A DNA stretch of 64,000 nucleotides from Pseudomonas sp. 31-12 (GTDB lineage: Bacteria; Pseudomonadota; Gammaproteobacteria; Pseudomonadales; Pseudomonadaceae): contig NZ_CP029482.1 in the NCBI RefSeq assembly GCF_003151075.1, forward strand, positions 3,410,001-3,474,000, written 5' to 3'. Position 1 is the stretch's first letter, and each line of letters opens with the position of its first letter. A program made the position numbers and the translations under genes. Positions 26,609 to 36,579 of the stretch are shown here, piece after piece. The notes below the pieces were generated by a model. It was given only the letters and a program-made list of their open reading frames with translations, was not told the DNA's origin and did not search any database.

Positions 26609-27535
26609 TCAAATGCCCCACGCGAAGGGATCCTGTTCGTCGATCAGCAGCGTGCTGTCGGCGGTCATGAAGGCCTGGCCGGTAATGAACGGGCGCACAC
26701 GTTCGCCTTCCCATTCATAGCTGCCGACGAATTGGCTGGCAGTGATGCTCGCTTGTACCCAAGGCTCACCGGCGGCCAGTTTTCCATCGGCCGCCAGGCA
26801 CGCCAGTTTGGCGCTGGTGCCAGTGCCGCAGGGCGAGCGGTCGTAAGCCTTGCCCGGGCACATGACGAAGTTGCGGCTGTCGGCCTGGTCGTCGTCGGCG
26901 AACAATTCGACATGGTCGATGAGGGCGCCGTCCTCGCCGTGAATGCCCTGGGCTTCAAGGGCTTTGAGCATCGCCCAGGTGTATTCGGTGAGGGCTTCGA
27001 CGTTGTCGAGTTGCAGCACCTGCCGGTGGTCGGAGACCAGGAAAAACCAGTTACCGCCCCAGGCGATATCGCCATAAACGCAGCCGTGTCCGGGGACTTC
27101 CACCGACACCTGTTGACGGTAACGGTAGGCGGGCACGTTGCGCAGGGTCACGGTGCCGTCGTCATGCAGGGTGGCGCTGACCGGGCCGACGGGGGTGTCG
27201 ATCTTGTGCACGCCGGGGGCGATGTGCCCCAGGTAGTGCAACGAGTTGACCAGGCCGATGGTGCCGTGACCGCACATGCCGAGATAACCGGCATTGTTGA
27301 AGAAGATCACGCCGCAAGTCGCATCCGGCGAGACCGGCTCGCAATACAGCGCGCCGACCAGCACATCGTTGCCACGGGGCTCCAACAGGCAGGCTCGACG
27401 CCAGTGGTCATGCTGATCGCGCAGCGCATCGCGCTTCTCGACCATGGTCTGGCCGGGCAGCTTGGGAAAGCCGCTCATCACCAGGCGAGTCGGTTCGCCG
27501 CCGGTGTGGGAGTCAATGACATGAACCCGTTTCAT
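26609..27535 (-). CDS. lhpA: 4-hydroxyproline 2-epimerase
   Basis: A 308-residue proline-racemase-family enzyme with both catalytic cysteines visible: the first in [14 protein letters not shown] and the second in [14 protein letters not shown]. Two Cys rather than Cys/Thr marks an epimerase/racemase, not a dehydratase. It converts trans-4-hydroxy-L-proline to the cis-D form, the first catabolic step. It precedes the deaminase by 58 bp and follows the permease on the same strand. Confidence 0.92.
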   Translation of the reverse strand: MKRVHVIDSHTGGEPTRLVMSGFPKLPGQTMVEKRDALRDQHDHWRRACLLEPRGNDVLVGALYCEPVSPDATCGVIFFNNAGYLGMCGHGTIGLVNSLHYLGHIAPGVHKIDTPVGPVSATLHDDGTVTLRNVPAYRYRQQVSVEVPGHGCVYGDIAWGGNWFFLVSDHRQVLQLDNVEALTEYTWAMLKALEAQGIHGEDGALIDHVELFADDDQADSRNFVMCPGKAYDRSPCGTGTSAKLACLAADGKLAAGEPWVQASITASQFVGSYEWEGERVRPFITGQAFMTADSTLLIDEQDPFAWGI

Positions 27536-27546
27536 AAACCTATCCT

Positions 27547-29181
27547 TTAGAAGTGCGCAGGGGCAGGGCGCTGGGCCGTTGTGGTGCAGGCGCGAGTCAA
27601 ATCGGCTTCGCTTTCATCGTCCTCGGATTCCAGACGGACCAGATGCGCCGGAACGCCAGTCGCCGCGCCCCAGCAATAGATGCCCAGTGCGCAGACCGCC
27701 ACGACCAGAGTGTCGAAGGGATGGCTGAGGACGCCCAGGCCACCGAAGCTGCCGAGTTTGGAGAGCACGATGGTCACGGCGTAGAAGCCGATCAGCCATG
27801 CGGACGAGCGTACTTGTTGGGTCAGGCTCAGATGCTGGGTCGGCACAAAACGACCACACATCAGGTACACGACGAACATCAGAATCTGCAGGCCCAGCAG
27901 CCATGACACGGTGCTCCAGCCCGACCAGTAGACGATCAGCGCCGCGATGACGAATGACAATGGACCGAGGACGCTCATCCACTTGACCCTGAACGGGCGC
28001 GGCATATCCGGCGCATTGCGGCGCAGCGCGGCAACAGATACCGGCGCGACGGCGTAGCTCAACACCAGAGCGGCGGAAACCACATTGATCAGGGCTTCCC
28101 AGGAGGGGAAGGGCAGGGTCCAGAACACCGACAGGGCGAAGGTCAGCCATAGCGCCGGGCGCGGGATGCCGGATTGTTCGTCGATACGGGTGAATACCTT
28201 GAAGAAGGTGCCGGTTCGCGCCCAGCCATAGATCACGCGGGGTGTTGCGTTCATATAGATATTGCCGCAACCGCTGGGGGAGATCACCGCGTCGGCGACC
28301 ACCAGGTAGGCCAACCAACCCACGCCCAGCGCCAGGGCGATGTCGCGATAAGGCAGGGCCAGTTCCTTGGCGACACCGGCCCAACCGTTGGCCAGCATCT
28401 CGGTGGGCACGCCGCCGAGGAAAGCGACCTGCAACAGCACGTAGATCAAGGTGGACAGCAGCACGGACAGGATCAGTGCAATCGGAATGGTCCGTTGCGG
28501 ATTCTTCACTTCGCTGGCCACCGATATGATCGGCGTCAGTCCCAGGTAAGCGAAGATCACACCGCCGGCGGACACCGCCATCTCGATGCCCGACAGGCCG
28601 AATGGCGCGAAGCCTTGTGCCTGGAAGTTTTCTGGTTTGAAGAAGGTGAACAGCACACCGATGACCAGCAGCGGGACGATGAACTTGAACACGCTGACCA
28701 GGTTATTGGCCATGGCGAAGGTCTTCACACTCCGGTAGTTGAGCAGGAAAAACAGGCAAAGCAGGCCGAATTGCACGAGCCAGCCGATGATCGTCGGATC
28801 GCTGGAGCCGGCCTTGGTCAGCTCCGGAAACCAGGCGGCGGCATACTGCCGGGAGGCGACCACTTCGATCGCCACCAGGCTGGTGAAAGCGATCAGCGTG
28901 ATAAAGCCCATCAGGTAGCCGAGCAACGGACCATGGGAATAGACCGGATAACGAACCACGCCCCCGGCACGCGGCAGCGCCGCCCCCAATTCGCAATAAA
29001 CAATGCCCAGCAGCAGGACGGCAAAGCCGCCCAAGAGCCAGGAAAATATACCGGCCGGCCCCGCAATCGCAGAGACGTGACTGGCTGCAAACAACCAGCC
29101 GGAACCGAAAATGGCGCCCAAGCCGATAAACGTTAGGTCCATCAACGAAAGTTGTTTTTTGAACTTGCCTTTGCCTGACAT
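27547..29181 (-). CDS. APC-family amino acid permease (probable hydroxyproline uptake)
   Basis: A 544-residue protein with 12 or more hydrophobic segments. It has the APC-superfamily N-terminus [23 protein letters not shown] and [29 protein letters not shown]. It is the first gene of the leftward hydroxyproline operon, so hydroxyproline or proline is the likely substrate. Start 29181 (MSGKGKFKK) has AGAAGG 9 nt upstream; the longer frame to 29223 lacks this. The divergent gene is the AraC regulator. Confidence 0.85.
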   Translation of the reverse strand: MSGKGKFKKQLSLMDLTFIGLGAIFGSGWLFAASHVSAIAGPAGIFSWLLGGFAVLLLGIVYCELGAALPRAGGVVRYPVYSHGPLLGYLMGFITLIAFTSLVAIEVVASRQYAAAWFPELTKAGSSDPTIIGWLVQFGLLCLFFLLNYRSVKTFAMANNLVSVFKFIVPLLVIGVLFTFFKPENFQAQGFAPFGLSGIEMAVSAGGVIFAYLGLTPIISVASEVKNPQRTIPIALILSVLLSTLIYVLLQVAFLGGVPTEMLANGWAGVAKELALPYRDIALALGVGWLAYLVVADAVISPSGCGNIYMNATPRVIYGWARTGTFFKVFTRIDEQSGIPRPALWLTFALSVFWTLPFPSWEALINVVSAALVLSYAVAPVSVAALRRNAPDMPRPFRVKWMSVLGPLSFVIAALIVYWSGWSTVSWLLGLQILMFVVYLMCGRFVPTQHLSLTQQVRSSAWLIGFYAVTIVLSKLGSFGGLGVLSHPFDTLVVAVCALGIYCWGAATGVPAHLVRLESEDDESEADLTRACTTTAQRPAPAHF

Positions 29182-29460
29182 AGCGTCGCCTTCTTGTGAG
29201 TTATTGGATAGGCAGGTGTGCATGCAATGGCGATAGAGTGAACGCGTCAGGACGCTGGCGATTGATGTTTTGCATGGATGCGAATGACGAAATCAGCACA
29301 ATGCGGATGGCTGATCCGGCTATGTTCCTATCAGCTCGACACGGGGTAAGCCTTGGGGCAATCTGCCTGCGCGCGCCTCAATAACGCCGCTGAAAGGCAC
29401 TGGACAACGTGCTGAGCGAAGAGGGCGCAAGCGTGTTTTTTCAGTGGGAGATCAAGATTG

Positions 29461-30234
29461 ATGACGCAGAACGCATTGGCGATCCTGTGCCAGGGAAACG
29501 ACCAGAATCGTCCCGATACCCTCGAAGCATTACTGGCGGGCGTGGCACTTCTGTTGCCGATGCTGGATGTGATCCCCAATGCCGCGATCTTTATCAAAGA
29601 CATCAAGGCGCGCTATGTCATGGCCAACAGCACGCTGGTTCAGCGCTGTGGATTGAAACAGTTGCAACCGCTGCTGGGGAAAACCAGCGCCGAAGTTTTT
29701 CCAGAACAATTGGGGCCGGGCTACACCGAACAGGACCGTCGTGTACTGGAACAAGGCTTTGTCCTGGAAGACCAACTGGAATTGCACTTGTACGGCAGTC
29801 GAGAACCCGGTTGGTGCCTGACGCATAAACGCCCGCTGTATAACCGCCACGGTGAAATCATTGGCCTGGCCGGGATTTCGGTCGACCTGCAATCGGCCAG
29901 TGACACGCATCCGGCTTATCAACGGCTGGCCGCCGTGGATGAATACATTCGCGCGCATTTCAATCGCCGCATCACCTTGGGCGAACTCACGCGGATCGCC
30001 GGCATTTCAGTGGCGCAACTGGAAAGGTATTGCAAACGCGTGTTCCACCTGACGCCGCGGCAGATGATTCAAAAGGTTCGCCTGGAACACGCACACCGTT
30101 TGCTGCACACCGAGATTCCCATTACCGACGTGGCATTGCAGTGCGGCTATACCGACCACAGTGCGTTCACTCGGCAGTTCAAGGCATTGACTGGATTCAC
30201 GCCACGGCAGTATCGGCAGGCGACGGGGTATTGA
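29461..30234 (+). CDS. PAS-AraC transcriptional regulator of hydroxyproline operon
   Basis: A 257-residue regulator. Residues about 35-145 form a PAS-like sensor (VIPNAAIFIKDIKARYVMANS...KRPLYNRHGEIIGLAGISVDL). The C-terminal 100 residues are an AraC-type double helix-turn-helix (GELTRIAGISVAQLERYCKRVFHLTPRQMIQKVRLEHA...ITDVALQCGYTDHSAFTRQFKALTGFTPRQYR). Divergent orientation to the permease, with a 279-bp spacer, fits local activation of the operon. The spacer shows no gene or clear palindrome. Confidence 0.85.
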   Translation: MTQNALAILCQGNDQNRPDTLEALLAGVALLLPMLDVIPNAAIFIKDIKARYVMANSTLVQRCGLKQLQPLLGKTSAEVFPEQLGPGYTEQDRRVLEQGFVLEDQLELHLYGSREPGWCLTHKRPLYNRHGEIIGLAGISVDLQSASDTHPAYQRLAAVDEYIRAHFNRRITLGELTRIAGISVAQLERYCKRVFHLTPRQMIQKVRLEHAHRLLHTEIPITDVALQCGYTDHSAFTRQFKALTGFTPRQYRQATGY

Positions 30235-30408
30235 GTCGGACCGAACCCTGATCGGAGATAGAATTGAGACCCGTTAGCCAGAAACCACGTTAGAGTGTTC
30301 ATCAATGTCTGTTCATAAGGGCCCTTCACTCGATACGCGTAGCCGCGCCAAGCGGTTCCAGCGAGCGAACCGGGCAAAAAAAACCGTGTATCAATCGTTG
30401 TTTGAAGA

Positions 30409-31017
30409 ATGAATCCTCCACTGTTTGTTTCGCTAGATGGGCCCAAGGGAACCGGCAAAACCACACTGTTGGAGGCCGTTACGAAAGTACTGAGGGCGGA
30501 CAACAAAAAGGTGATCCGACTTTCCGAGAGTAAAAGCGATCCCTTTAGGGGTGAAACAATGGCCCTCGTTAACAAGCTCGTCAGAAATCCCACCCGGGAT
30601 TTGGAGTTCGAGGTTTGTGAGCGCCTTGCGGATAGCCGTACCTGGATTTCCCGGCACGTGCTGGCAAAACAGCCACCCGGCAGCATCATCTTGATCGATC
30701 GCTGGTACCCGTCTGATGCCGCGTTCCGCCGGATAATTCCGTTTGCGCAGATCCTGCAGTTGAACATTGATCGAAACGTGCGAGTGCCAGACCTGCATGT
30801 CGGGGTTGTCACCGTCCCTGAAATTTCATGGGCGAGGGCTGCGGCACGATCGCGTGGGCTGAGCAGTACGGTGATGCATAAGCTGGAAGAACATGTCGCT
30901 TGTACCCAGGCGTTCGAGCGAGCGATTGCAGATAACGGCTGGGTTTTATGCCGTAATGAAGGAACGATTGAAGACGCAACGATGCAGGTGATTTCGGAGA
31001 TCTATAAAGTCCTTTGA
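30409..31017 (+). CDS. Thymidylate-kinase-like P-loop kinase
   Basis: A 202-residue protein with Walker A SLDGPKGTGKTTLLEAV at residue 9, a DRWYPSDAAFRR segment equivalent to the Asp-Arg motif of dTMP kinases, and a C-terminal arginine-rich lid region (AAARSRGLSSTVMHKLEE). It is shorter and divergent from the housekeeping Tmk, so its substrate may be another nucleotide or a small metabolite. It is isolated between two core operons, with no partner on either side. No obvious ribosome-binding site precedes the ATG. Confidence 0.72.
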   Translation: MNPPLFVSLDGPKGTGKTTLLEAVTKVLRADNKKVIRLSESKSDPFRGETMALVNKLVRNPTRDLEFEVCERLADSRTWISRHVLAKQPPGSIILIDRWYPSDAAFRRIIPFAQILQLNIDRNVRVPDLHVGVVTVPEISWARAAARSRGLSSTVMHKLEEHVACTQAFERAIADNGWVLCRNEGTIEDATMQVISEIYKVL

Positions 31018-31379
31018 TGCCCTTTAGGCGAAGTTCGCTGCGCTGGCCTTGATGCGGTTGAGAGCGTTATAGATTTAGATCGTTAGCGGGATCGAAGGGG
31101 GATTTTGGGGTGGTCGATCCAAAGCAACACTCCATCCCATGCGCCACGCTAATAGAAAGCCTCGCAGCATAGAGCATTCAGAACAAGCGAAAAGACGGGT
31201 GTTGGCAAGCGACGGCTTGGGTAGTACAGGTGATAACCCGAGAACAAAGGGCACCAGTCCTTTAGGACTTTTACCAAACCGCACCGGCACGGTGAGCATC
31301 GTTTTCGAATTGCAGAAATGAATAAAGCATCAATGCACCGTTTCACTCGGGCACATAATAACGACGGGGAGATACATCA
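31018..31379. other. Intergenic stretch without a supported gene
   Basis: Short open frames exist on both strands (for example 31075-31299 minus and 31139-31321 plus), but none has a ribosome-binding site, recognisable motif or biased composition. No hairpin with a T run was seen. Confidence 0.5.
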
Positions 31380-31784
31380 ATGCCTAATGCGGTTCTTGTC
31401 AGCAGAACCATTTTGTTTGGAGACTGTGATCCTGCGGGAGTGGTTTACACTCCGCGATTTTCATATTTTGCTGTAGAAGCTATTTATGTAGCCCTTGATA
31501 AGTGGTTGGGAGTGCCCGGGCTTAGAACTTTGATGGGGTTTGATATATTGCCGCCAGTACGCGCCATGTCATTTGAGTTGCTGGCGCCTGTGACATGGGA
31601 TGATAAATTAAATATTAAAGTCGGCGTGGCCAAGTTGGGTGCTCACTCTTTCACTTTTTTGGTTGAGGGTTTTTTAGATAATGGAACACTGTCCTTCGTC
31701 GCGAATATCACACATGTATGTGTCTCGCCAAAAACCAAAGAAGTTGTAGCCGTGCCAGCCCAGTTGAGAGCGCTTCTTTCATAA
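31380..31784 (+). CDS. Hot-dog acyl-CoA thioesterase (4-hydroxybenzoyl-CoA thioesterase family)
   Basis: A 134-residue single hot-dog protein with the 4HBT active-site segment FGDCDPAGVVYTPRFSYFAVEA, where the Asp of DPAGVVY is catalytic. GGGGAG precedes the start. Its codon use is AT-rich (runs such as TTTTTTGGTTGAGGGTTTT) compared with both neighbours, which suggests horizontal acquisition. No operon partner. Confidence 0.8.
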   Translation: MPNAVLVSRTILFGDCDPAGVVYTPRFSYFAVEAIYVALDKWLGVPGLRTLMGFDILPPVRAMSFELLAPVTWDDKLNIKVGVAKLGAHSFTFLVEGFLDNGTLSFVANITHVCVSPKTKEVVAVPAQLRALLS

Positions 31785-31794
31785 AAGCGTCAAT

Positions 31795-31862
31795 GGTGGA
31801 CAAGTCCAGCAGCAGTGTCCCGGCGACAGAGGCACTAAGCCCCACCGCATGCAGGCATGCGG
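31795..31862. repeat. Vestige related to the IS21 left subterminal sequence
   Basis: This stretch aligns by eye with 56561-56628, inside the left end of the intact IS21-family element. Shared blocks are GTGTCCCGG, AGAGGCA, CCCACCGCATG and GGCATGCGG in the same order and spacing. The flanking transposase genes are absent here, so this looks like a decayed remnant. It contains the hairpin CCGCATG/CATGCGG. Confidence 0.6.
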
Positions 31863-31996
31863 TTTTCGTCCGGGCAGAAAATATCAGCCGGCCATCGAAG
31901 CGCTGCCTGCGTCCTGGTGGCGGCGGAACACTTCTAGTGCGTGACAGGCTAATGGCCAATCGAAAGCAAGCGGGTGTGCTATTACCTGACTGTTTC

Positions 31997-32989
31997 TTAT
32001 AGTGATGCCCTGACCACCAATGGGCAATCAACTGGCTGGGCTCCCGATTCTTCAAGGGTCTCGATCAAGTGCCGGGCAGCCTTGCGACCGATCTCGTAGT
32101 ACGGCAGTTGCACCGTGGTCAGCGGCGGGATGAACAGCTCGGCAATGCCGATCATGTTGTCGTAGCCGAGCACGGCGACATCGCTGGGAATTTTCAGGCC
32201 ACGGCCCAACAACAGCTGATAGGCACAAAACGCAATGCGGTCGTTGCCACAGATCAGAATATCGAATTGGGGGCGACCATCAATGATGTGCCGGTCGAGG
32301 ATGGCGGCGGTTTCACCATAGGCGTCATGATCGGAAAGGTCGTATTGCAGGAGCGCGTCAGGCGCTAGTCCGAATGCCTGGCAGGCACGCTGCATGCCTT
32401 TTTGTCGGAGCCCCCAGGCCAGACTCTGTTTTGGCAGATTGATACAAAGAGGGCGCCGATAGCCCTGGCTCAACGCATGATGTACCGCTCGATACTGCCC
32501 CGTTTCGTCGTCTGGCACATAACTGACCAGGCGACTGTCATCTGCCAGGCAATTGGCGAGTACCAGGGGTTTGCTCTTCAAGCGCTCGGGAATACTCACG
32601 TGGCGAAACCCCATAGCGCTGAAGATCAACCCGTCGGGACGGTGCGATAGCATCAGGTCGATATTCTGGTCGGTGGGCGGGTTGCTTAGCAGGTTGAGGA
32701 TAAAGACATTCCAGCCGGCTTGTTGCGCAGTCTGTTCGATGGACAGCAGCAACTCGACCGCGAACGGTGTGGTCGCAGTGTCCAGAGCGAACACACCGAT
32801 GGTGCGCGACTGGAGGTTGTCGCCGCGCATCTTGCGCGCCGACAGGCTCGGTACGAATTGCAGTTCATCAATGGCGAGACGTACCCGCTGAAGGGTTTCG
32901 GGGCTCAGTTTTTCCGGATTGTTGAGCGCTCGAGAAACCGTCATCAGGGACACGCCGGCCAGCTGTGCAACGTCTTTCACTGAAGTCAT
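31997..32989 (-). CDS. LacI-family regulator of the sucrose module
   Basis: A 330-residue repressor. The N-terminal LacI helix-turn-helix and hinge read VKDVAQLAGVSLMTVSRALN...VRLAIDELQFVPSLSARKM, followed by a periplasmic-binding-protein-like effector domain (GVFALDTATTPF, DGLIFSAMGF, FDILICGNDRIAFCAYQLLLGRG, VLGYDN). It is the last gene of the leftward ABC-transporter/GH32 operon. The palindromes at 38865-38876 and 38928-38943 in the divergent promoter are its probable operators. Confidence 0.88.
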   Translation of the reverse strand: MTSVKDVAQLAGVSLMTVSRALNNPEKLSPETLQRVRLAIDELQFVPSLSARKMRGDNLQSRTIGVFALDTATTPFAVELLLSIEQTAQQAGWNVFILNLLSNPPTDQNIDLMLSHRPDGLIFSAMGFRHVSIPERLKSKPLVLANCLADDSRLVSYVPDDETGQYRAVHHALSQGYRRPLCINLPKQSLAWGLRQKGMQRACQAFGLAPDALLQYDLSDHDAYGETAAILDRHIIDGRPQFDILICGNDRIAFCAYQLLLGRGLKIPSDVAVLGYDNMIGIAELFIPPLTTVQLPYYEIGRKAARHLIETLEESGAQPVDCPLVVRASL

Positions 32990-33064
32990 GCGTGGCGAAA
33001 CCGGTCAGGTTGACGCAGGATCATGACACATGGCCCGCGCTTCTCGCGACTCGAATGAGGCTGC

Positions 33065-34567
33065 TCATAGCCATCCCGAGGCAAGAGGCCATGCCCTGGG
33101 AATCGAGACACGCCCGCCGGTCCCGCTTGCGAGAAGCTTTACACCCAGACTATCGCGTTGTGGATAGATGCGACTGCTGAGGCTGAAGCGCCCGTTTTCG
33201 TCGAACACCTCAATGGACGAGCGATCGAGGAACACACGCAATGCCAGTAACGCTTGTGTCGGGTCTATCGCCACGCTGCGCTGACCGGTGACTTGCGCAC
33301 CCGAGCGGTTGCGGTCCAGCACCAGGCGCTGCAGCGCCGCATCGTAGTAGAGCAGGGTTTGTTCATCGCCATCGTCGCTGCAGCGCAACGCGATTCCCAG
33401 GTGGCCGTCGGTACAGCCGAGTAAATCCAGGTTCACATGGATTTCGAGCATATCGCCGTTCACTCCTGGCACCCACTGGGTGCCCGACGCCTCCCACCAC
33501 GGCGTGCTCGGCAATAGCGTCTTGCGCAGAGCGGTGAGCTCCCGTGCGGGAAACACGCACAGGCGATCTGCGCACAGTTCAAGTTCGCGTGGCAACCCGA
33601 GCATGCCGCACCAGTGATGGGCCTGGCTCGGCATCGGGCTGTCCCACATGTCGAGCCACGCCCACACGAGGCGCCGACCATCGGCGGCCAGTAGCGTTTG
33701 CGCTGCATAGAAATCGTGGCCGTTATCCAGTTCGATAAAAGGCCCGCCCATGAAGTGCCAGTCGCTGTCGAGTCGACCCACGCGATAACCCGTCTGGTAC
33801 TTGTTGAGCCGTTCGTAACCTTGGGATGACATGCCTTGGGGGGAGTACAGCAGCACATCGCTTCCGTTCAGTCGGAACAGATCCGGGCACTCCCACATAT
33901 AGCCATCGCCCTCGCTGCCACCGGCCACATAGTCAAGGAACTCCCAGACGTGCAGATCCGTGGAGCGGTACAGCGGGAGCACCGGCCTGTCGCCCAGACG
34001 TGCGCCGGCAATGAGGTACCAATAGCCATCCTCCTTCCATACCTTGGGGTCACGAAAGTGCATGATCGTGTCTTGCGGTGCGGTCTCGATGACGGCGCCA
34101 TGCTTGACGAACCGGACGCCATCGATGCTGGTGGCCAGGCACTGGACCTGACGGATGAAGCGCTCGTCACCCACTTCCCCCAGCCAGGTGTGCCCCGTGT
34201 AGATCAGCGCCAGGGTATCTCCGCACACCACCGCACTACCGGAAAAGCAGCCGTCACGGTCGAATTCATCGTCGGGTGCCAGCGCAATGGGCAGGTGCTG
34301 CCAATGAACCAGATCGGCACTCTTGGCGTGCCCCCAATACATCGGCCCCCATTTCGCTTCGAAGGGGTAATGTTGATAGAAAACGTGATATTCGCCACGA
34401 AAGAACACGACCCCGTTAGGGTCGTTCATCCAGCCTGCCGGGGGGGCGATATGATAACCGGGGCGATAGTCCTCGATGACGCGAGACAGGCCGTCACTCA
34501 GCGCACGCTGCGCAAGGTCAAGGGTAGAAGGCATTGGATCGCTCATGTGATTCGAAGGCAAGGTCAT
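33065..34567 (-). CDS. GH32 sucrose hydrolase / beta-fructofuranosidase (intracellular)
   Basis: A 500-residue glycoside hydrolase family 32 enzyme. The three catalytic motifs are visible: nucleophile Asp49 in GWMNDPNG, the transition-state FRDPKVW, and the acid/base Glu in MWECPDLF. The C-terminal beta-sandwich ends with FLDRSSIEVFDENGRFSLSSRIYP. There is no signal peptide, so sucrose would be imported intact and cleaved inside. The start overlaps the ATPase gene stop by 4 bp. An alternative start is Met8. Confidence 0.9.
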   Translation of the reverse strand: MTLPSNHMSDPMPSTLDLAQRALSDGLSRVIEDYRPGYHIAPPAGWMNDPNGVVFFRGEYHVFYQHYPFEAKWGPMYWGHAKSADLVHWQHLPIALAPDDEFDRDGCFSGSAVVCGDTLALIYTGHTWLGEVGDERFIRQVQCLATSIDGVRFVKHGAVIETAPQDTIMHFRDPKVWKEDGYWYLIAGARLGDRPVLPLYRSTDLHVWEFLDYVAGGSEGDGYMWECPDLFRLNGSDVLLYSPQGMSSQGYERLNKYQTGYRVGRLDSDWHFMGGPFIELDNGHDFYAAQTLLAADGRRLVWAWLDMWDSPMPSQAHHWCGMLGLPRELELCADRLCVFPARELTALRKTLLPSTPWWEASGTQWVPGVNGDMLEIHVNLDLLGCTDGHLGIALRCSDDGDEQTLLYYDAALQRLVLDRNRSGAQVTGQRSVAIDPTQALLALRVFLDRSSIEVFDENGRFSLSSRIYPQRDSLGVKLLASGTGGRVSIPRAWPLASGWL

Positions 34568-35709
34568 AGGGCCCGTGCTCGGACTGAGCGCAGAGAGACA
34601 TCATTCGGCTGGTTTTCCATGGCTTGTGGGTGGCGCTCCAGGGCCGTGCCGTCGTCGTCGAACAGGTGCAGGTTGTCGATGTCCAGCTGCAGTTCGACCC
34701 GATCGCCCACCTGCCATCCGGCGTTGACCTCGCAACGACAGATCATTGACTCGTCCCGCCCCGTTTCGAGGTGCACATACGTTTCGCTGCCCAGGTATTC
34801 GACCCCGATCACGACGATGCCGACGGCTCCATCAGCCTTTTTGAGCGAAATGTGCTCCGGGCGAATCCCCAGGCTCAACAACGTCCCCGCCGCCAGGTTC
34901 GAGCTGTCGAAGGGCAGGGTGGTCATTCCCAAAACGGGGGTGTCGACCTCGCTTGTTTCGCCCGGGGCATGCAGGCGCGCCGCCATAAAGTTCATTTTGG
35001 GTGAACCGAGAAAACCGGCCACAAAGCGGCTCGCCGGGCGCTCATAGAGATCGCGCGGTGAGCCGACCTGCTCTACGTGACCGCCATTGAGCACAACAAT
35101 TTTGTCGGCCAGGGTCATCGCTTCCACTTGATCGTGGGTGACGTAGATCATGGTCGAGCCCAGTCGATCATGCAGCCGGGCGATTTCGTTGCGCATCTGC
35201 ACCCGCAACGATGCATCCAGATTGGAGAGCGGCTCATCGAACAACAAAATGTCCGGCTCCCGTGCCATGGCTCTGCCCATTGCCACACGCTGACGCTGTC
35301 CTCCAGAGAGTTCTTTTGGTTTGCGTTGCAGCAGTTTGTCCAGTTGCAGGATTTGCGCAGTTTTCAGCACGCGCTCGCGCAGGCTGGTCTTTTCAGTCTT
35401 GGCCAGTTTGAGACCAAAGCTGATGTTGTCGTAGACGCTCATGTGCGGGTACAGCGCATAAGACTGAAACACCATGCCGACGCCACGCTCGCGCGGCTCC
35501 AGGTCGTTGACCCGACGCCCGTCGATCAGCAGGTCGCCGCCGCAGATCGAATCCAGTCCAGCGATCAGTCGTAGCAGGGTCGATTTTCCGCAGCCCGAAG
35601 GGCCGACGAACACCACGAATTCACCCGCCGCGATTTCCAGGCTGACGTCGCGAAGAATGCGCATCCCGCCCAATTGTTTGTTCACGTTGTCCAGTTTCAA
35701 TTTGATCAC
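34564..35709 (-). CDS. ABC sugar importer ATPase (MalK/UgpC type)
   Basis: A 381-residue ATPase: Walker A VGPSGCGKSTLLRLIAGLD, Q-loop FQSYALYPHMSV, signature LSGGQRQRVAMGRA, Walker B DILLFDEPLSNLDA, switch His in YVTHDQVEAMTLADK. The C-terminal 130 residues form the MalK-type OB-fold regulatory region. It powers the two permeases encoded directly upstream in the same operon. Confidence 0.93.
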   Translation of the reverse strand: MIKLKLDNVNKQLGGMRILRDVSLEIAAGEFVVFVGPSGCGKSTLLRLIAGLDSICGGDLLIDGRRVNDLEPRERGVGMVFQSYALYPHMSVYDNISFGLKLAKTEKTSLRERVLKTAQILQLDKLLQRKPKELSGGQRQRVAMGRAMAREPDILLFDEPLSNLDASLRVQMRNEIARLHDRLGSTMIYVTHDQVEAMTLADKIVVLNGGHVEQVGSPRDLYERPASRFVAGFLGSPKMNFMAARLHAPGETSEVDTPVLGMTTLPFDSSNLAAGTLLSLGIRPEHISLKKADGAVGIVVIGVEYLGSETYVHLETGRDESMICRCEVNAGWQVGDRVELQLDIDNLHLFDDDGTALERHPQAMENQPNDVSLRSVRARAL

Positions 35710-35736
35710 GATGCTGTTCCTTGTATTTGTTGGGCA

Positions 35737-36579
35737 TCAACCCTTTAACGCGCCGGCAGTGAGACCGGAAACGATTCGGCGCTGGAAGATCAGCACCAGA
35801 ATCACCAGTGGGACGGTGACCACCACCGAGGCGGCCATCAACAACCCCCAAGGCAACTCATGAGGGCTGCCGCCGGAAATCAAGGCGATGGCGACCGGCA
35901 CCGTGCGTTGTGTGTCGGTGAGGGTGAAGGTCAGGGCAAACAGGAACTCGTTCCACGCTGCGATGAAGGCCAATAAGCCCGTGGTGACCAGTGCGGGCCA
36001 GAGCAGCGGCAACAGCACGCGGGTCAGCGTGACCCAGGGGGACGCTCCGTCCATGATTGCTGCTTCTTCCAGTTCATGGGGCAGTTGGCCCATGAACGTG
36101 GTCAGCACCCAGACGGTGAAGGGCAGGGTGAAAATCGTGTAGCTCAGGATCAATGCCCAAGACGTGTTGTACAGGCCCAGGGCGCGAATCACTTCGAACA
36201 GCCCCGACAGCACAGCGACCTGGGGAAACATCGACACGCCTAGAACCATCATCAAGACCGTGCCACGTCCACGGAATTTCACCCTTCCCAAGGCATAGGC
36301 TGCGGTGACACTGAGGAACAACGCCAGCGTCACAACGCTAAGCGCAACTACCAGCGAGTTACCGATAGCCCGCAGGAATGAGGCTTGGTGGAGTACCGCC
36401 GCGTAATTGGAGAAGTCGGGGCTTTCGATCCAGTAGCTCACCTGGAACAGGGCACTGGATGGCTTCAGCGAAGTCACGATGGCGTAGTAGAAAGGGAAGA
36501 CCGCATACAGCAGCAAAACCCCGATCAGACACCAGAATCCGAGGCGCAACAGCGCCTTTTTGAGTAGGCGCAGGCTCAT
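35737..36579 (-). CDS. ABC sugar importer permease, MalG type
   Basis: A 280-residue inner-membrane protein with six transmembrane segments and the EAA loop LEEAAIMDGASPWVTLTRVLLPLLWPAL that contacts the ATPase. Start 36579 overlaps the MalF-type gene stop by 4 bp and is the family N-terminus; a much longer upstream frame is out of context. Confidence 0.92.
   Translation of the reverse strand: MSLRLLKKALLRLGFWCLIGVLLLYAVFPFYYAIVTSLKPSSALFQVSYWIESPDFSNYAAVLHQASFLRAIGNSLVVALSVVTLALFLSVTAAYALGRVKFRGRGTVLMMVLGVSMFPQVAVLSGLFEVIRALGLYNTSWALILSYTIFTLPFTVWVLTTFMGQLPHELEEAAIMDGASPWVTLTRVLLPLLWPALVTTGLLAFIAAWNEFLFALTFTLTDTQRTVPVAIALISGGSPHELPWGLLMAASVVVTVPLVILVLIFQRRIVSGLTAGALKG

Noticed and set aside
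33836..35047. 403-codon plus-strand frame over the GH32 and ATPase genes
   Set aside because: Runs antisense across two clearly identified genes and their overlapping junction.
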